A stretch of 6,658 bases of DNA from Thermoplasmata archaeon (GTDB lineage: Archaea; Thermoplasmatota; Thermoplasmata; Thermoplasmatales; Thermoplasmataceae), in contig JAJZKS010000096.1 in assembly GCA_021850835.1 (NCBI GenBank), forward strand, positions 1 through 6,658, read 5' to 3'. How positions within the stretch are numbered: the first letter of the stretch is position 1; the number at the start of each line of letters is the position of its first letter. Made by a program: the position numbers and the translations under genes. Under the pieces are notes generated by a model, which saw nothing but the letters and a program-made list of their open reading frames with translations, was not told the DNA's origin and made no database searches. Below, one piece after another: positions 1 through 6,062 of this stretch.

Positions 1-1
1 G

Positions 2-322
2 GAAAGGGGGGAAGCTTCACAGATTTATGATGAAGTCCTCAAGATTTCTGAAAGCACTGAGGACTGGGAAAATTACTTTGAGGCCGTAAGGGGAAGAGTT
101 GGAATTGTCAGGGCATCAGGCGATGAGGAAAAGGCACTGAAAGAAGCAATGGATGCCATTGAACTCATAGACAAGATCGGGGTCAAGATCAAGAACAAGA
201 AGGAGAAGAAGGAGTTCAAGAAATCACTTGGCTTCATATATGACCTGGCTTCAGACATAGCCATGGAACTTGAAAATGTAGATGAGGCAATCAAGATTGC
301 CCAGAGATCCAAGGCAGAGTAA
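2..322 (+). CDS. C-terminal end of a helical TPR-like repeat protein (5' partial)
   Basis: The frame is open from the left edge of the window to a TAA at 320-322 and gives 106 residues with no start codon needed inside the window, so this is the 3' end of a longer gene. The residues are strongly helical and charged. Two stretches look like tetratricopeptide-type helix pairs: one begins EASQIYDEVLKISES near the edge, and the other ends in DEAIKIAQRSKAE at the C-terminus. A very basic linker (KIKNKKEKKEFKK) lies between them. TPR-like repeats usually mediate protein-protein contacts; no partner or catalytic role can be read here. The gene converges on the DUF2240-like gene, with 8 bases between stop codons. 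The repeat assignment rests on the helical pattern and alanine/tyrosine spacing only, and another alpha-solenoid is possible. The coding call is stronger than the family call. Confidence 0.6.
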   Translation, partial: ERGEASQIYDEVLKISESTEDWENYFEAVRGRVGIVRASGDEEKALKEAMDAIELIDKIGVKIKNKKEKKEFKKSLGFIYDLASDIAMELENVDEAIKIAQRSKAE

Positions 323-339
323 GGATTAAATCAATCCTT
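321..339. terminator. Inverted repeat spanning two convergent stop codons
   Basis: A perfect 7-base inverted repeat, AAGGATT (321-327) and AATCCTT (333-339), encloses a 5-base loop. It covers the last two bases of the TPR-like gene's stop codon and the stop codon of the convergent minus-strand gene (331-333). A hairpin here could limit read-through in both directions. It lacks the T-run typical of archaeal termination, so a terminator role is only a suggestion. Confidence 0.3.
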
Positions 340-810
340 CTTCCACTTCTCGTTAATTTCTTCAACGAAGTGCTTCGAATCAAGCCCTTCATCTGACATT
401 ATTGAAAGAAGAGCCAGCTCAAATGGCACATACTTTACGGATTTGAGGACTTCCCTCGCCCTGGTTATGGCATCTTTCTTCGTCATTTTTCCTGAAGCTG
501 AAATCGCCTCCAGGATCCTGTCCACAAGAGGAGTTTCGCGTGATTCAGAGAATAATTCTTCCCTTGATACCGAAAAATCAAGGGGTACGATAACGCCAGA
601 AGTGCTGAAATTGGGAATAAAAAGTTTGTCTCTCTGTACAAGGAGCCCCTCGCTTGTTGCGGTGGAAATGAATTCTTTGACAGTTTCAGGGTCGAGAAGA
701 TTCTTCTTGAAGGAAAGGTTAGTTACAAAGTCCTGTTCAGTATAACCCTGGGCAGACCTCTTACTTGCTGACACAATGGCTATTAGCTTCCTTGAAAGGT
801 CCTTGTTCAC
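331..810 (-). CDS. DUF2240-like archaeal protein
   Basis: This 159-residue protein of unknown function starts with GTG at 808-810 and ends with TGA. No in-frame ATG is available just upstream. Its order of features resembles the archaeal DUF2240 family as I recall it: an N-terminal DLSRKLIAIV helix, a helical segment ending in an FISTATSEGLL-like turn (about residues 47-57), a beta stretch with F.PNF and VPLDFSVS (64-82), then a C-terminal helical part (95-159) with an ELALLSIMSDEGLD core. The N-terminal half (about 1-70) looks like a winged-helix arrangement, which would suggest nucleic-acid binding, but no function is established from sequence. It has no signal peptide, membrane segment or cysteine, so it is probably cytosolic. 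It converges on the TPR-like gene and diverges from the DipZ-like gene. It is almost certainly a real gene; the family name is from memory of the pattern. Confidence 0.75.
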   Translation of the reverse strand: MNKDLSRKLIAIVSASKRSAQGYTEQDFVTNLSFKKNLLDPETVKEFISTATSEGLLVQRDKLFIPNFSTSGVIVPLDFSVSREELFSESRETPLVDRILEAISASGKMTKKDAITRAREVLKSVKYVPFELALLSIMSDEGLDSKHFVEEINEKWKKD

Positions 811-825
811 AATAAAGTGATACAG

Positions 826-838
826 CCATACTATATGG
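826..838 (-). promoter_or_regulatory. Candidate TATA/operator for the DUF2240-like gene
   Basis: On the minus strand the sequence CCATATAGTATGG lies about 16-28 bases before the GTG start. It contains a TATA-like core (CATATAGTA) and is a short dyad (CCATA arms around a 3-base centre). The spacing fits a leaderless archaeal transcript. No Shine-Dalgarno sequence is visible. Confidence 0.35.
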
Positions 839-923
839 ATTTCTTGAGTGCACCTCCCCGTGTCATGACTGACTATATTGCCATTTAGCTTCCCGGATAA
901 TGTAAACTTAATTTTTACTTTTG

Positions 924-932
924 ATTTTATAT
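924..932 (+). promoter_or_regulatory. Candidate TATA box for the DipZ-like gene
   Basis: ATTTTATAT lies in an AT-rich run about 20-28 bases before the GTG start at 952, the distance expected if transcription begins at or near the start codon. There is no convincing ribosome-binding site between them. An out-of-frame ATG at 942 and an in-frame TGA at 943-945 limit how far upstream the start could lie. Confidence 0.4.
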
Positions 933-951
933 GTGTAAGATATGAAGATCT

Positions 952-1806
952 GTGTTAGAAGCCTTTGATGATATAGACCGTGACTGGCTGATGAATTCAG
1001 ATAGGCTTGACCTTCAGGGAAAATACGTTCTGGTTGATTTTTGGGCGTACTCGTGCATTAACTGCATAAGAGGCATTCCGCAAATAGAGGAAGCATATAA
1101 GCTGCTTTATCCAAAAGGTTTCATTGCGGTGGGCGTGCATACCCCAGAATTTGATTTTGAGAAAAACCCGGCCAATGTATCAAATGCCATTCGGAGGCTT
1201 GGAATTACATATCCAGTAGTGCTTGACCAGGAATACTACCTCTGGGCTTATTTTAACAACCAGTTCTGGCCTGCCCATTATCTTTTTGACCCCACAGGCG
1301 AACTTGTCTTTGAATCCATAGGAGAGGAGGGTACTAACGAGCTCTTGGGAGTTCTAAATGAACTGTTTCATGTGGAACTCCCGGTTTTGCACACCCATAA
1401 AGCAGATAATGATAGGACAATCCCAGAACTTTACCTTGGAAGAAATCGTGGTGAGCTTGGCAACTCTCCTGCCTGCAAAGGCAGTTCATGCAATGTTTAC
1501 ACGCTTCCCCATAGGATGGAATCCGGCAAGATCTATCTTAACGGCATATGGGAACGGCACGGACAGTTTGTTGAATCACTGGTTGAACAGTGCAGCATCC
1601 ATCTGGATTACAATGGAGTGGATATTAGTGGAGTTTTTGATTCGGATGTTCCCCGGATGATAAATTGTTCAATTAACGGAGAAATTACAAACCTAACAAT
1701 TGATGGCCCCAGCTCATACCACATCTATGATGGGGGAAATACAGGGGGGAGCCTTGTGTTGAATGTTCCAAAGGGAGTAAGGGTATACACACTCACCTTT
1801 GGATAA
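952..1806 (+). CDS. DipZ-like thioredoxin-fold protein with C-terminal beta domain
   Basis: This 284-residue protein resembles the C-terminal half of mycobacterial DipZ: a TlpA/DipZ-like thioredoxin fold followed by a beta-rich domain. Residues 25-43 carry VLVDFWAYSCINCIRGIP with redox cysteines C35 and C38 (CINC). GVHTPEFDFEK follows at 61-71, and the cis-proline site is FWPAHYLFD (P107). Residues from about 155 to 284 (ELYLGR ... VRVYTLTFG) match the DipZ tail in layout, with a second cysteine pair at C175 and C180. Full DipZ has a CcdA/DsbD-type membrane domain in front; here there is no membrane segment, signal peptide or lipobox, so the protein appears soluble and cytosolic. The likely role is thiol-disulfide exchange. 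It converges on a peroxiredoxin 4 bases away, so a role as its reductant is plausible but is inference. GTG is chosen because a TGA lies in frame three codons upstream. Confidence 0.86.
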   Translation: MLEAFDDIDRDWLMNSDRLDLQGKYVLVDFWAYSCINCIRGIPQIEEAYKLLYPKGFIAVGVHTPEFDFEKNPANVSNAIRRLGITYPVVLDQEYYLWAYFNNQFWPAHYLFDPTGELVFESIGEEGTNELLGVLNELFHVELPVLHTHKADNDRTIPELYLGRNRGELGNSPACKGSSCNVYTLPHRMESGKIYLNGIWERHGQFVESLVEQCSIHLDYNGVDISGVFDSDVPRMINCSINGEITNLTIDGPSSYHIYDGGNTGGSLVLNVPKGVRVYTLTFG

Positions 1807-1810
1807 AAAT

Positions 1811-2284
1811 TTAGTTGAGTTTTGAAAGCTCTTTCTTCACTGCTTCATAGTCAGGCTCTTTTCCCGGGTCCTCAGAAACCCAAGCGTACCTGACAACCCC
1901 ATCCTTGTCAAGGACAAAGACTGATCTCTTTGATGCTGTGAGCCCGGTTATGTTGATGAAATTCTCGTGGAGTGAGCCGAATTTCTTGCTGATGGTCCTG
2001 TCTGCATCGCTTATAAGGTCGAAGTTCAGCTTGTTCTGCTTTGCAAATTCCGCGAGTGAGAAGGGCTGGTCAACACTGATACCCACAACCTTTGCGTCTA
2101 GGTCATTGAATGCAGCCATTGAGTCCCTGAATGTGCACATTTCCTTTGTGCATACTGATGTAAATGCTCCCGGGAAGAAGGCCAAAACAGTCTTGTGCCC
2201 TTTGTAATCCGATAGTTTCTTCTCCTTGAGTGCAGAGTCAAGTGCTCTGAAATCTGGTGCTTTTTCTCCTACGTTTACTGACAT
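1811..2284 (-). CDS. Bcp/AhpE-type peroxiredoxin
   Basis: This 157-residue thiol peroxidase is expected to reduce hydrogen peroxide and organic peroxides in the cytosol. The peroxiredoxin signature PGAFTSVC (38-45) holds Thr42 and the peroxidatic Cys45. Cys50, five residues on, is placed like the resolving cysteine of E. coli Bcp (also a C45/C50 pair), so an intramolecular disulfide mechanism is likely. The conserved active-site arginine is probably Arg120 in KRSVFVLD, and YAWVSEDPG (133-141) is typical of the Bcp/AhpE side of the family. The frame stays open upstream to 2461, but that extension would run into dph6. The ATG at 2284 has a GGTGA four bases before it and starts with the family-typical VGEKAPDF, so it is chosen. 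It would need a thioredoxin-like reductant, and the convergent DipZ-like protein is a candidate (inference). Confidence 0.92.
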   Translation of the reverse strand: MSVNVGEKAPDFRALDSALKEKKLSDYKGHKTVLAFFPGAFTSVCTKEMCTFRDSMAAFNDLDAKVVGISVDQPFSLAEFAKQNKLNFDLISDADRTISKKFGSLHENFINITGLTASKRSVFVLDKDGVVRYAWVSEDPGKEPDYEAVKKELSKLN

Positions 2285-2288
2285 ATAT

Positions 2289-2293
2289 TCACC
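2289..2293 (-). promoter_or_regulatory. Shine-Dalgarno-like site of the peroxiredoxin gene
   Basis: On the minus strand GGTGA lies four bases before the ATG at 2284. It supports that start over the longer upstream frame and is the clearest ribosome-binding site in the window. Confidence 0.5.
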
Positions 2294-2308
2294 TGCTTCG
2301 CCATCGCT

Positions 2309-2321
2309 TAAATATATAAAA
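2309..2321. promoter_or_regulatory. Shared TATA element between peroxiredoxin and dph6
   Basis: The nearly symmetric run TTAAATATATAAA lies in the 58 bases between two divergent genes. Its centre is about 27 bases before the dph6 ATG (2343), which fits a leaderless dph6 transcript. Read on the other strand it is about 31 bases before the peroxiredoxin ATG (2284), which fits a transcript with a very short leader. One box could therefore serve both directions, or two overlapping boxes may exist. Confidence 0.5.
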
Positions 2322-2342
2322 TCATAATTGTTATTGTTTGGA

Positions 2343-2993
2343 ATGAAAACGCTCGCTCTACTTTCAGGTGGCAAGGATTCTTTCCTTTCTGCACAGATTG
2401 CCATGGAGCAGGGATACGATGTTGCTGCCGCCCTCACTGTTATTCCTGAGGAGTTTTCCATGATGTTCCATTACCCAAATGCAGCAAAAGCTGAGATGGT
2501 TGCTTCACTTCTTGGAGTTCCATGGGCTACTACCACTGAGAAAGATTTTTCCGCAACAGTTGAAAACTACGCAAAAAAGGGTTTCAGGGCCGTAACAGTC
2601 GGGGCAATAGCTTCTGAATACCAGAAAACTAGGGTGGAAAGGCTCTGTACAAGGCTTGGAATAATGTCTTTCCTACCCCTGTGGAGAAAGGAACAGAACT
2701 TCATTTTGAGAGAACTGCAGCTCAGGGGCATCAGTGCCATGATAGTATCGGTTTCGGCTGAAGGGTTTGATGGCAGAGACCTCGGGCGAATCATAGATGG
2801 GGAATACATAAGAGAGCTTCAAAGGAAGAATGAAAGATATGGGATAAATGTCTCCGGAGAAGGCGGAGAATACGAAACATTTGTTGTTTCTGCCAGGGGA
2901 ATGGGTAGACTGGAAATACTTGAATCTGAAAAAGTGTGGGAAGGCTCCCATGGATACCTGCTCCTAAAGGATGTCAGGAAAAAAGGCAATTAA
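2343..2993 (+). CDS. dph6: Diphthine--ammonia ligase Dph6 (diphthamide synthesis)
   Basis: This 216-residue ATP-dependent amidase of the PP-loop family catalyses the last step of diphthamide formation, converting diphthine on a histidine of elongation factor 2 to diphthamide using ammonium and ATP. The PP-loop SGGKDS sits at residues 8-13, right after the first strand. Other family landmarks follow in order: MFHYPN (41-46), VGAIASEYQKTRVE (86-99), PLW (112-114), LGR (147-149) and the strongly conserved GEGGEYETF (172-180). The length is normal for the single-domain archaeal form, without the RidA-like tail of the yeast enzyme. ATG at 2343 places the PP-loop at the usual distance from the N-terminus; a TTG in frame at 2328 is less likely because 2343 has correct TATA spacing. 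The stop overlaps that of the convergent winged-helix gene. No partner genes of the pathway are in the window. Confidence 0.93.
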   Translation: MKTLALLSGGKDSFLSAQIAMEQGYDVAAALTVIPEEFSMMFHYPNAAKAEMVASLLGVPWATTTEKDFSATVENYAKKGFRAVTVGAIASEYQKTRVERLCTRLGIMSFLPLWRKEQNFILRELQLRGISAMIVSVSAEGFDGRDLGRIIDGEYIRELQRKNERYGINVSGEGGEYETFVVSARGMGRLEILESEKVWEGSHGYLLLKDVRKKGN

Positions 2994-3577
2994 TCAAGTG
3001 TTGTCTGGGTACCTTCCTGGTCCGGCATGATGTATCGCTTCACATCCAAAGACAAGGAAACGAGATCCTTGAGCATCATGATAAGTTTCTGGGAATCCCT
3101 GCCCTGAGGTTCCATCATAATATTGTTCTGGGGTATCTTTATGCCCTGTTCATTGAGTTTTGCTATATACTCCAGCCTCCTCTGGGGGACGACAGTCTTG
3201 TACTGTCTGGGAAGGTCTACATTGCACCTCTCAATTTCCCTGACGAAAATTGGCCTGTTGAATATGTAATAAAGGAGTTCCAGGGCATGGTCACCTGTTG
3301 ATTCGTTGGACAATTTCCTTGCGGCAAGCCCCGCAAGCTCATATATGTCCCTGCCTGGGATGCTCTGGATTGAATAAATTCTAGAGGGCTTTATTTCTTT
3401 CTCCTTTAGTATCCCGAGGTCGACCATGGCCTTCAGGTACCCGGTGAGCACCAGCCTGTGGGTGTTAATTCCCCTTGATTCCAGGGACTTCTGCAACCCT
3501 GAAATGGATTTCTCCTCATCCACCAGTTCTGAAACTATATCCTCTTTGAGTGTCTTGGGCGTCTTCAGGTTATTCAT
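2990..3577 (-). CDS. Winged-helix domain protein downstream of purB, function unknown
   Basis: I do not recognise this 195-residue protein by name. Residues about 8-70 have the pattern of a winged helix-turn-helix: a helix with KEDIVSELV, a turn, a recognition-like helix SGLQKSLESRGIN, a third helix with GYLKAMVDLGILKE and a short wing ending SRIYSI. The rest (75-195) is a separate helical region with RDIYELAGLAARKL, a basic patch LPRQYKTVVPQRRLEY (123-138) and IPQNNIMMEP. It is probably a DNA-binding regulator, but no target is shown. The ATG at 3577 begins one base after the purB stop (TGA-A-ATG), with GGGAG nine bases before it inside purB, so co-transcription and coupled translation are likely. 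A GTG at 3598 would extend it by seven residues into purB and is less likely. Its TAA shares bases with the dph6 stop. Confidence 0.75.
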   Translation of the reverse strand: MNNLKTPKTLKEDIVSELVDEEKSISGLQKSLESRGINTHRLVLTGYLKAMVDLGILKEKEIKPSRIYSIQSIPGRDIYELAGLAARKLSNESTGDHALELLYYIFNRPIFVREIERCNVDLPRQYKTVVPQRRLEYIAKLNEQGIKIPQNNIMMEPQGRDSQKLIMMLKDLVSLSLDVKRYIMPDQEGTQTTLD

Positions 3578-3578
3578 T

Positions 3579-4940
3579 TCATGCCGCTCCCAGGGCACTC
3601 TTTCTTATCATTTCTGATTGCCCAAGAACTGTAGAGCAGATCTTGTCGGATCTCCCCACAAAACTTATTGGGTCCTTAATTGCATCTATTTTCTCTTTTG
3701 AAAGTTTTGCGAGGATGCCCATCTCTTCCATGCTTTTGAGTAGCGTAGTGCGTTTCGCATATGCCCTCATGGAAGCCTCCCTGACCATCTCATGTGCTTC
3801 CTGCCTTGGGATTCCATTCAGCGTAAGTTCGGAAACAAACCTCTCTGAAAGCACAAAGTCATCTTCCTTAAGGTTCCTCAGCATGTTCTCCTTCTTTACT
3901 ATGAGGCCACTGAAAACCTTTGTCATCTTCACAAGTACATGATCTGTCAGGATGCAGGCATATGGAATCGAGAACCTTTCAGAGGCACTGTTGGTTAGGT
4001 CCCGTTCATGCCAGGTTACGGCTGCCTCGTATTCTGGGATAATGAAACTCCTGACCAGCCTGGCAAGGCTCACCACGTTCTCTGAGTTTATTGGGTTGAC
4101 CTTGCTTGGCATTGAACTTGAACCCACCTGCTTGGAGGCATCAAAATACTCCGATACTTCATCAATCTCCGGCCTCTGGAGGTTTCTAACCTCAGTGGCG
4201 AATTTCTCTAGTGATGTGACAACTCCATTGAAAATGGAAAGAAGCTCCACGTACCTATCCCTGTTTACTATCTGGGAAGACGCTATTTCCGGGCTCACAC
4301 CAAGTACTTCCATTACCCTGTCCTGAAGCTCTAGTGCGCCTTCGCCAAGGGATGCACCTGTACCAACTGGGCCCATAATTTTCCCGGCAATGACCCTGTG
4401 CTTTGCCTGGATTGCCCTCTCAATGTGCCTGTTTACCTCTGCCAGATATACGGCCATCTTAAGCCCGAATGTCACTGGGCTGGCATGCTGGCCATGGGTT
4501 CTACCTAGCATTACGCTTAACCTGTGATCTTCCACAAGTTTTGCCATGGATTTCTGGAGACCGAGAAGGCCCTCCATGAAATAAGAATAAAAATCCCTCA
4601 ACTGCACTGCAGTGGCAGTGTCTATGATGTCATTGGAGGTTACGCCAAAATGCACAAACTTCTGCCCGACTGTGCACTGTTCAGAAAGCGCCCTGACAAT
4701 GGCCATGACATCATGCTTTATCTCATTCTCAATTTCCTTTACCCTTTCAATCCTGACTGAATTTGAATCGACTGCCTTCTTTATGTCCAGGTAAGCCTCT
4801 CTGGGGATTATGTTGAACTCTGCCTGGGCCTGTGCCAGTGTTTCCTCCACCCTAAGCATATACTTCAGCTTTGCTTCCTCTGTAAAAATGGCCTTTACCT
4901 CATCCCTTCCATATCTGTACTCTAGCGGAGAAACTGACAC
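3579..4940 (-). CDS. purB: Adenylosuccinate lyase PurB
   Basis: This 453-residue cytosolic enzyme of purine synthesis eliminates fumarate from SAICAR to give AICAR and from adenylosuccinate to give AMP. It has the fumarase/aspartase superfamily fold. Landmarks are KHDVMA (75-80), the substrate-binding HFGVTSNDI segment (97-105), GRTHGQHASPVTFG (146-159) with a catalytic-type histidine at 149, and the superfamily signature GSSSMPSKVNP (273-283) with its mobile serine loop. WHERDLTNSASER (310-322) is typical of the PurB branch. The length is normal for the bacterial/archaeal short form. The GTG start at 4938-4940 is followed by SVSPLEYRYG, which fits the conserved family N-terminus, so no later start is plausible. 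It is first in a likely two-gene unit with the winged-helix gene. No other pur genes are nearby. Confidence 0.96.
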   Translation of the reverse strand: MSVSPLEYRYGRDEVKAIFTEEAKLKYMLRVEETLAQAQAEFNIIPREAYLDIKKAVDSNSVRIERVKEIENEIKHDVMAIVRALSEQCTVGQKFVHFGVTSNDIIDTATAVQLRDFYSYFMEGLLGLQKSMAKLVEDHRLSVMLGRTHGQHASPVTFGLKMAVYLAEVNRHIERAIQAKHRVIAGKIMGPVGTGASLGEGALELQDRVMEVLGVSPEIASSQIVNRDRYVELLSIFNGVVTSLEKFATEVRNLQRPEIDEVSEYFDASKQVGSSSMPSKVNPINSENVVSLARLVRSFIIPEYEAAVTWHERDLTNSASERFSIPYACILTDHVLVKMTKVFSGLIVKKENMLRNLKEDDFVLSERFVSELTLNGIPRQEAHEMVREASMRAYAKRTTLLKSMEEMGILAKLSKEKIDAIKDPISFVGRSDKICSTVLGQSEMIRKSALGAA

Positions 4941-4980
4941 AAAGCCATATTATATTGATTCACTAAAAGCTTTTTGAACT
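4941..4980 (-). promoter_or_regulatory. AT-rich region upstream of purB
   Basis: On the minus strand this region holds AATATAATATGG close to the start and the 10-base palindrome AAAAGCTTTT (4965-4974), about 25-34 bases before the GTG. The first TATA-like run is too near the start for a leaderless transcript, and the palindrome overlaps the position where a TATA box would be expected. The promoter is somewhere here but cannot be fixed. Confidence 0.3.
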
Positions 4981-5030
4981 TGTTGAAAGCAACCGCCCAA
5001 TAGAATAATCCTTGTTTGAATCGTGCAACC

Positions 5031-5126
5031 ATGGCCAAATGGTACTTGAAACTGAACACCGAGATCGAAAGAGCGGCACGTCTAGAGAGTGAGTGTCATT
5101 CAAGAAATATAGTGGTTATCACCTAA
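5031..5126 (+). other. Doubtful 31-codon ORF in the intergenic region
   Basis: An ATG at 5031 opens a 31-residue frame (beginning MAKWYLKLNTEIERAARL) that ends with TAA at 5124-5126. It has no ribosome-binding site, no clear TATA box at leaderless spacing, and matches no family I know. Its helical, charged start could be the remnant of a larger gene, but it could equally be chance. A small real peptide is possible and cannot be excluded. Confidence 0.15.
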
Positions 5127-5137
5127 ACAGACACTCA
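5090..5137. repeat. 8-base inverted repeat with 32-base spacer
   Basis: TGAGTGTC at 5090-5097 is matched exactly by its reverse complement GACACTCA at 5130-5137. The spacer is 32 bases. It may form a hairpin in RNA or be a pair of half-sites for a DNA-binding protein. It overlaps the end of the doubtful small ORF. An 8-base match in about 300 bases can arise by chance. Confidence 0.35.
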
Positions 5138-5144
5138 GTGAAAT

Positions 5145-5164
5145 ATTGTTCATTTATGAATAAT
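5145..5164. promoter_or_regulatory. 20-base imperfect palindrome, possible operator
   Basis: The arms ATTGTTCAT (5145-5153) and ATGAATAAT (5156-5164) are reverse complements except for one position and surround a 2-base centre. The inner 12 bases are a perfect dyad. It lies about 80-100 bases before the stress-protein start and upstream of its TATA box, a place where activators commonly bind. The function is inferred from symmetry and position only. Confidence 0.3.
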
Positions 5165-5212
5165 GCTGGATAAAAGACAAATTTATTTTTGTAACCTATC
5201 CAAAAACAAAAA

Positions 5213-5220
5213 CTTATTTA
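5213..5220 (+). promoter_or_regulatory. TATA box of the stress-protein gene
   Basis: CTTATTTA, preceded by a purine-rich AAAAACAAAAA run that may act as a BRE-like element, lies 24-31 bases before the ATG at 5244. This spacing predicts a leaderless mRNA and supports that ATG over the in-frame one at 5163. No Shine-Dalgarno sequence precedes the gene. Confidence 0.5.
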
Positions 5221-5243
5221 TCAAATTTCAATTATATTTTCTT

Positions 5244-6062
5244 ATGCTTGAGTCTTCCAGAGCCTATCTCCTGAAATTTGACCGCGCTGTCGTGCCCATG
5301 GCGAAGGGAGACCGTTCAAGAGTTGTCCTGGACCTTGCATTTTCGCTCTCAAATGTTTACAACACTGAGATAACTGCCCTCACAATCAAGGAAGAGCTAA
5401 AGGAAGTCACTTGGAGCGACAAGGTGAATGTGATAATAAATGCCTATAGGGACGGGAAGGAGAAGAACATTAAGGTCATACCCAAGGTCAAGACCTCCAA
5501 GAGCGTCAGGCAGGGCATTGTTGATGAGACCAGCAACAAAAACTATGATCTAATCCTTCTCGGGACATTCAAGAGGTCAGTCCTCTCCGGATCTCTGTTT
5601 GGAGGCATTGGAGATTATGTCATAAAGAATTCTAAAATCCCCACTGCAGTATTCAGCATAAAAGGCAGCCAATACCCTTACAGGAAAATCCTCGTCCCCC
5701 TCAGCGAAACACTGAATACGAGGGCATCCGTTTCCCTCGCAGTCCATATCAAGAAAGCCATTGGAGCGGAGCTTGTGCTTGCAGACCTGAGGAAATATGA
5801 CAAGAAGAGGACCCATGGATTCACGACTCTATTGGACAGGATGGGAGAGCTTACCTCAGTCTATGGGGAGAACATTACTATTGTGAGGCCAAGTTTCTCA
5901 ACCAATCTGGTAGATGAAATGAACCTCATGATCAGGGACCAGAAACCGGACCTGATGGTCTTTGGCGTCTCCGAATCAAAGAATGGAAAAGTCAGGTTTA
6001 ACTCTCACTTGAAGACTCTTGTGAAATCAACTACACAGGACATTGTAGTTCTGAAAAAGTGA
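5244..6062 (+). CDS. Tandem universal stress protein (two UspA-like domains)
   Basis: This soluble 272-residue protein is built from two universal-stress-protein folds in tandem. The first (about 10-140) opens with FDRAVVPMAKGDRSR, then a helix and an ITALTI strand, and ends with YDLILLGTFKRSVLSGSLFGGIGDYVI and IPTAVFSI, the layout of the UspA C-terminal part. The second (about 145-272) opens with YRKILVPLSET and ends with PDLMVFGVSESKNGKV and DIVVLKK. Tandem Usp proteins act as internal dimers, often binding nucleotides. The canonical ATP-binding pattern G-x2-G-x9-G-S/T is not intact in either domain, so ATP binding is doubtful. No membrane segments are present, so it is not a transporter tail. 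ATG at 5244 is chosen from TATA spacing; the 27-residue upstream extension is low-complexity AT-rich sequence. Its TGA stop coincides with the edge of the adjoining IS element. Confidence 0.85.
   Translation: MLESSRAYLLKFDRAVVPMAKGDRSRVVLDLAFSLSNVYNTEITALTIKEELKEVTWSDKVNVIINAYRDGKEKNIKVIPKVKTSKSVRQGIVDETSNKNYDLILLGTFKRSVLSGSLFGGIGDYVIKNSKIPTAVFSIKGSQYPYRKILVPLSETLNTRASVSLAVHIKKAIGAELVLADLRKYDKKRTHGFTTLLDRMGELTSVYGENITIVRPSFSTNLVDEMNLMIRDQKPDLMVFGVSESKNGKVRFNSHLKTLVKSTTQDIVVLKK

Larger units (their letters stand above)
4941..5243. other. 303-base intergenic region between purB and the stress-protein gene
   Basis: This is the longest gene-free stretch in the window. Its left end should contain the purB promoter and its right end the promoter of the stress protein. 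The middle (about 4990-5130) is less AT-rich than its flanks and holds a 31-codon ORF of doubtful status and an 8-base inverted repeat. I see no tRNA clover-leaf, no C/D-box pair, no riboswitch I can name and no repeat array. Confidence 0.6.

Noticed and set aside
73..312. Minus-strand open frame at the left edge
   Set aside because: It is a low-complexity serine-rich shadow of the plus-strand helical protein.
862..869. Palindrome GTCATGAC between the DUF2240-like and DipZ-like genes
   Set aside because: A single 8-base palindrome is expected by chance and lies away from either predicted TATA box.
2285..2461. N-terminal extension of the peroxiredoxin to 2461
   Set aside because: It overlaps the dph6 coding region and promoter; the family N-terminus begins at the ATG at 2284, which has a Shine-Dalgarno site.
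3550..3942. Plus-strand open frame opposite purB, and similar frames at 443-745, 1358-1660, 1905-2207, 2936-3301, 3952-4326 and 4524-4760
   Set aside because: All lie wholly or mostly inside or opposite well-identified genes and show no family motifs of their own.
4981..5160. tRNA, C/D-box RNA or CRISPR-like array in the long intergenic region
   Set aside because: There is no clover-leaf, no T-loop motif, no C/D-box pair and no regularly spaced direct repeats.
5163..5243. Earlier ATG for the stress protein
   Set aside because: The added residues are AT-rich and unlike any Usp N-terminus, and the TATA box at 5213-5220 would lie inside the coding region.
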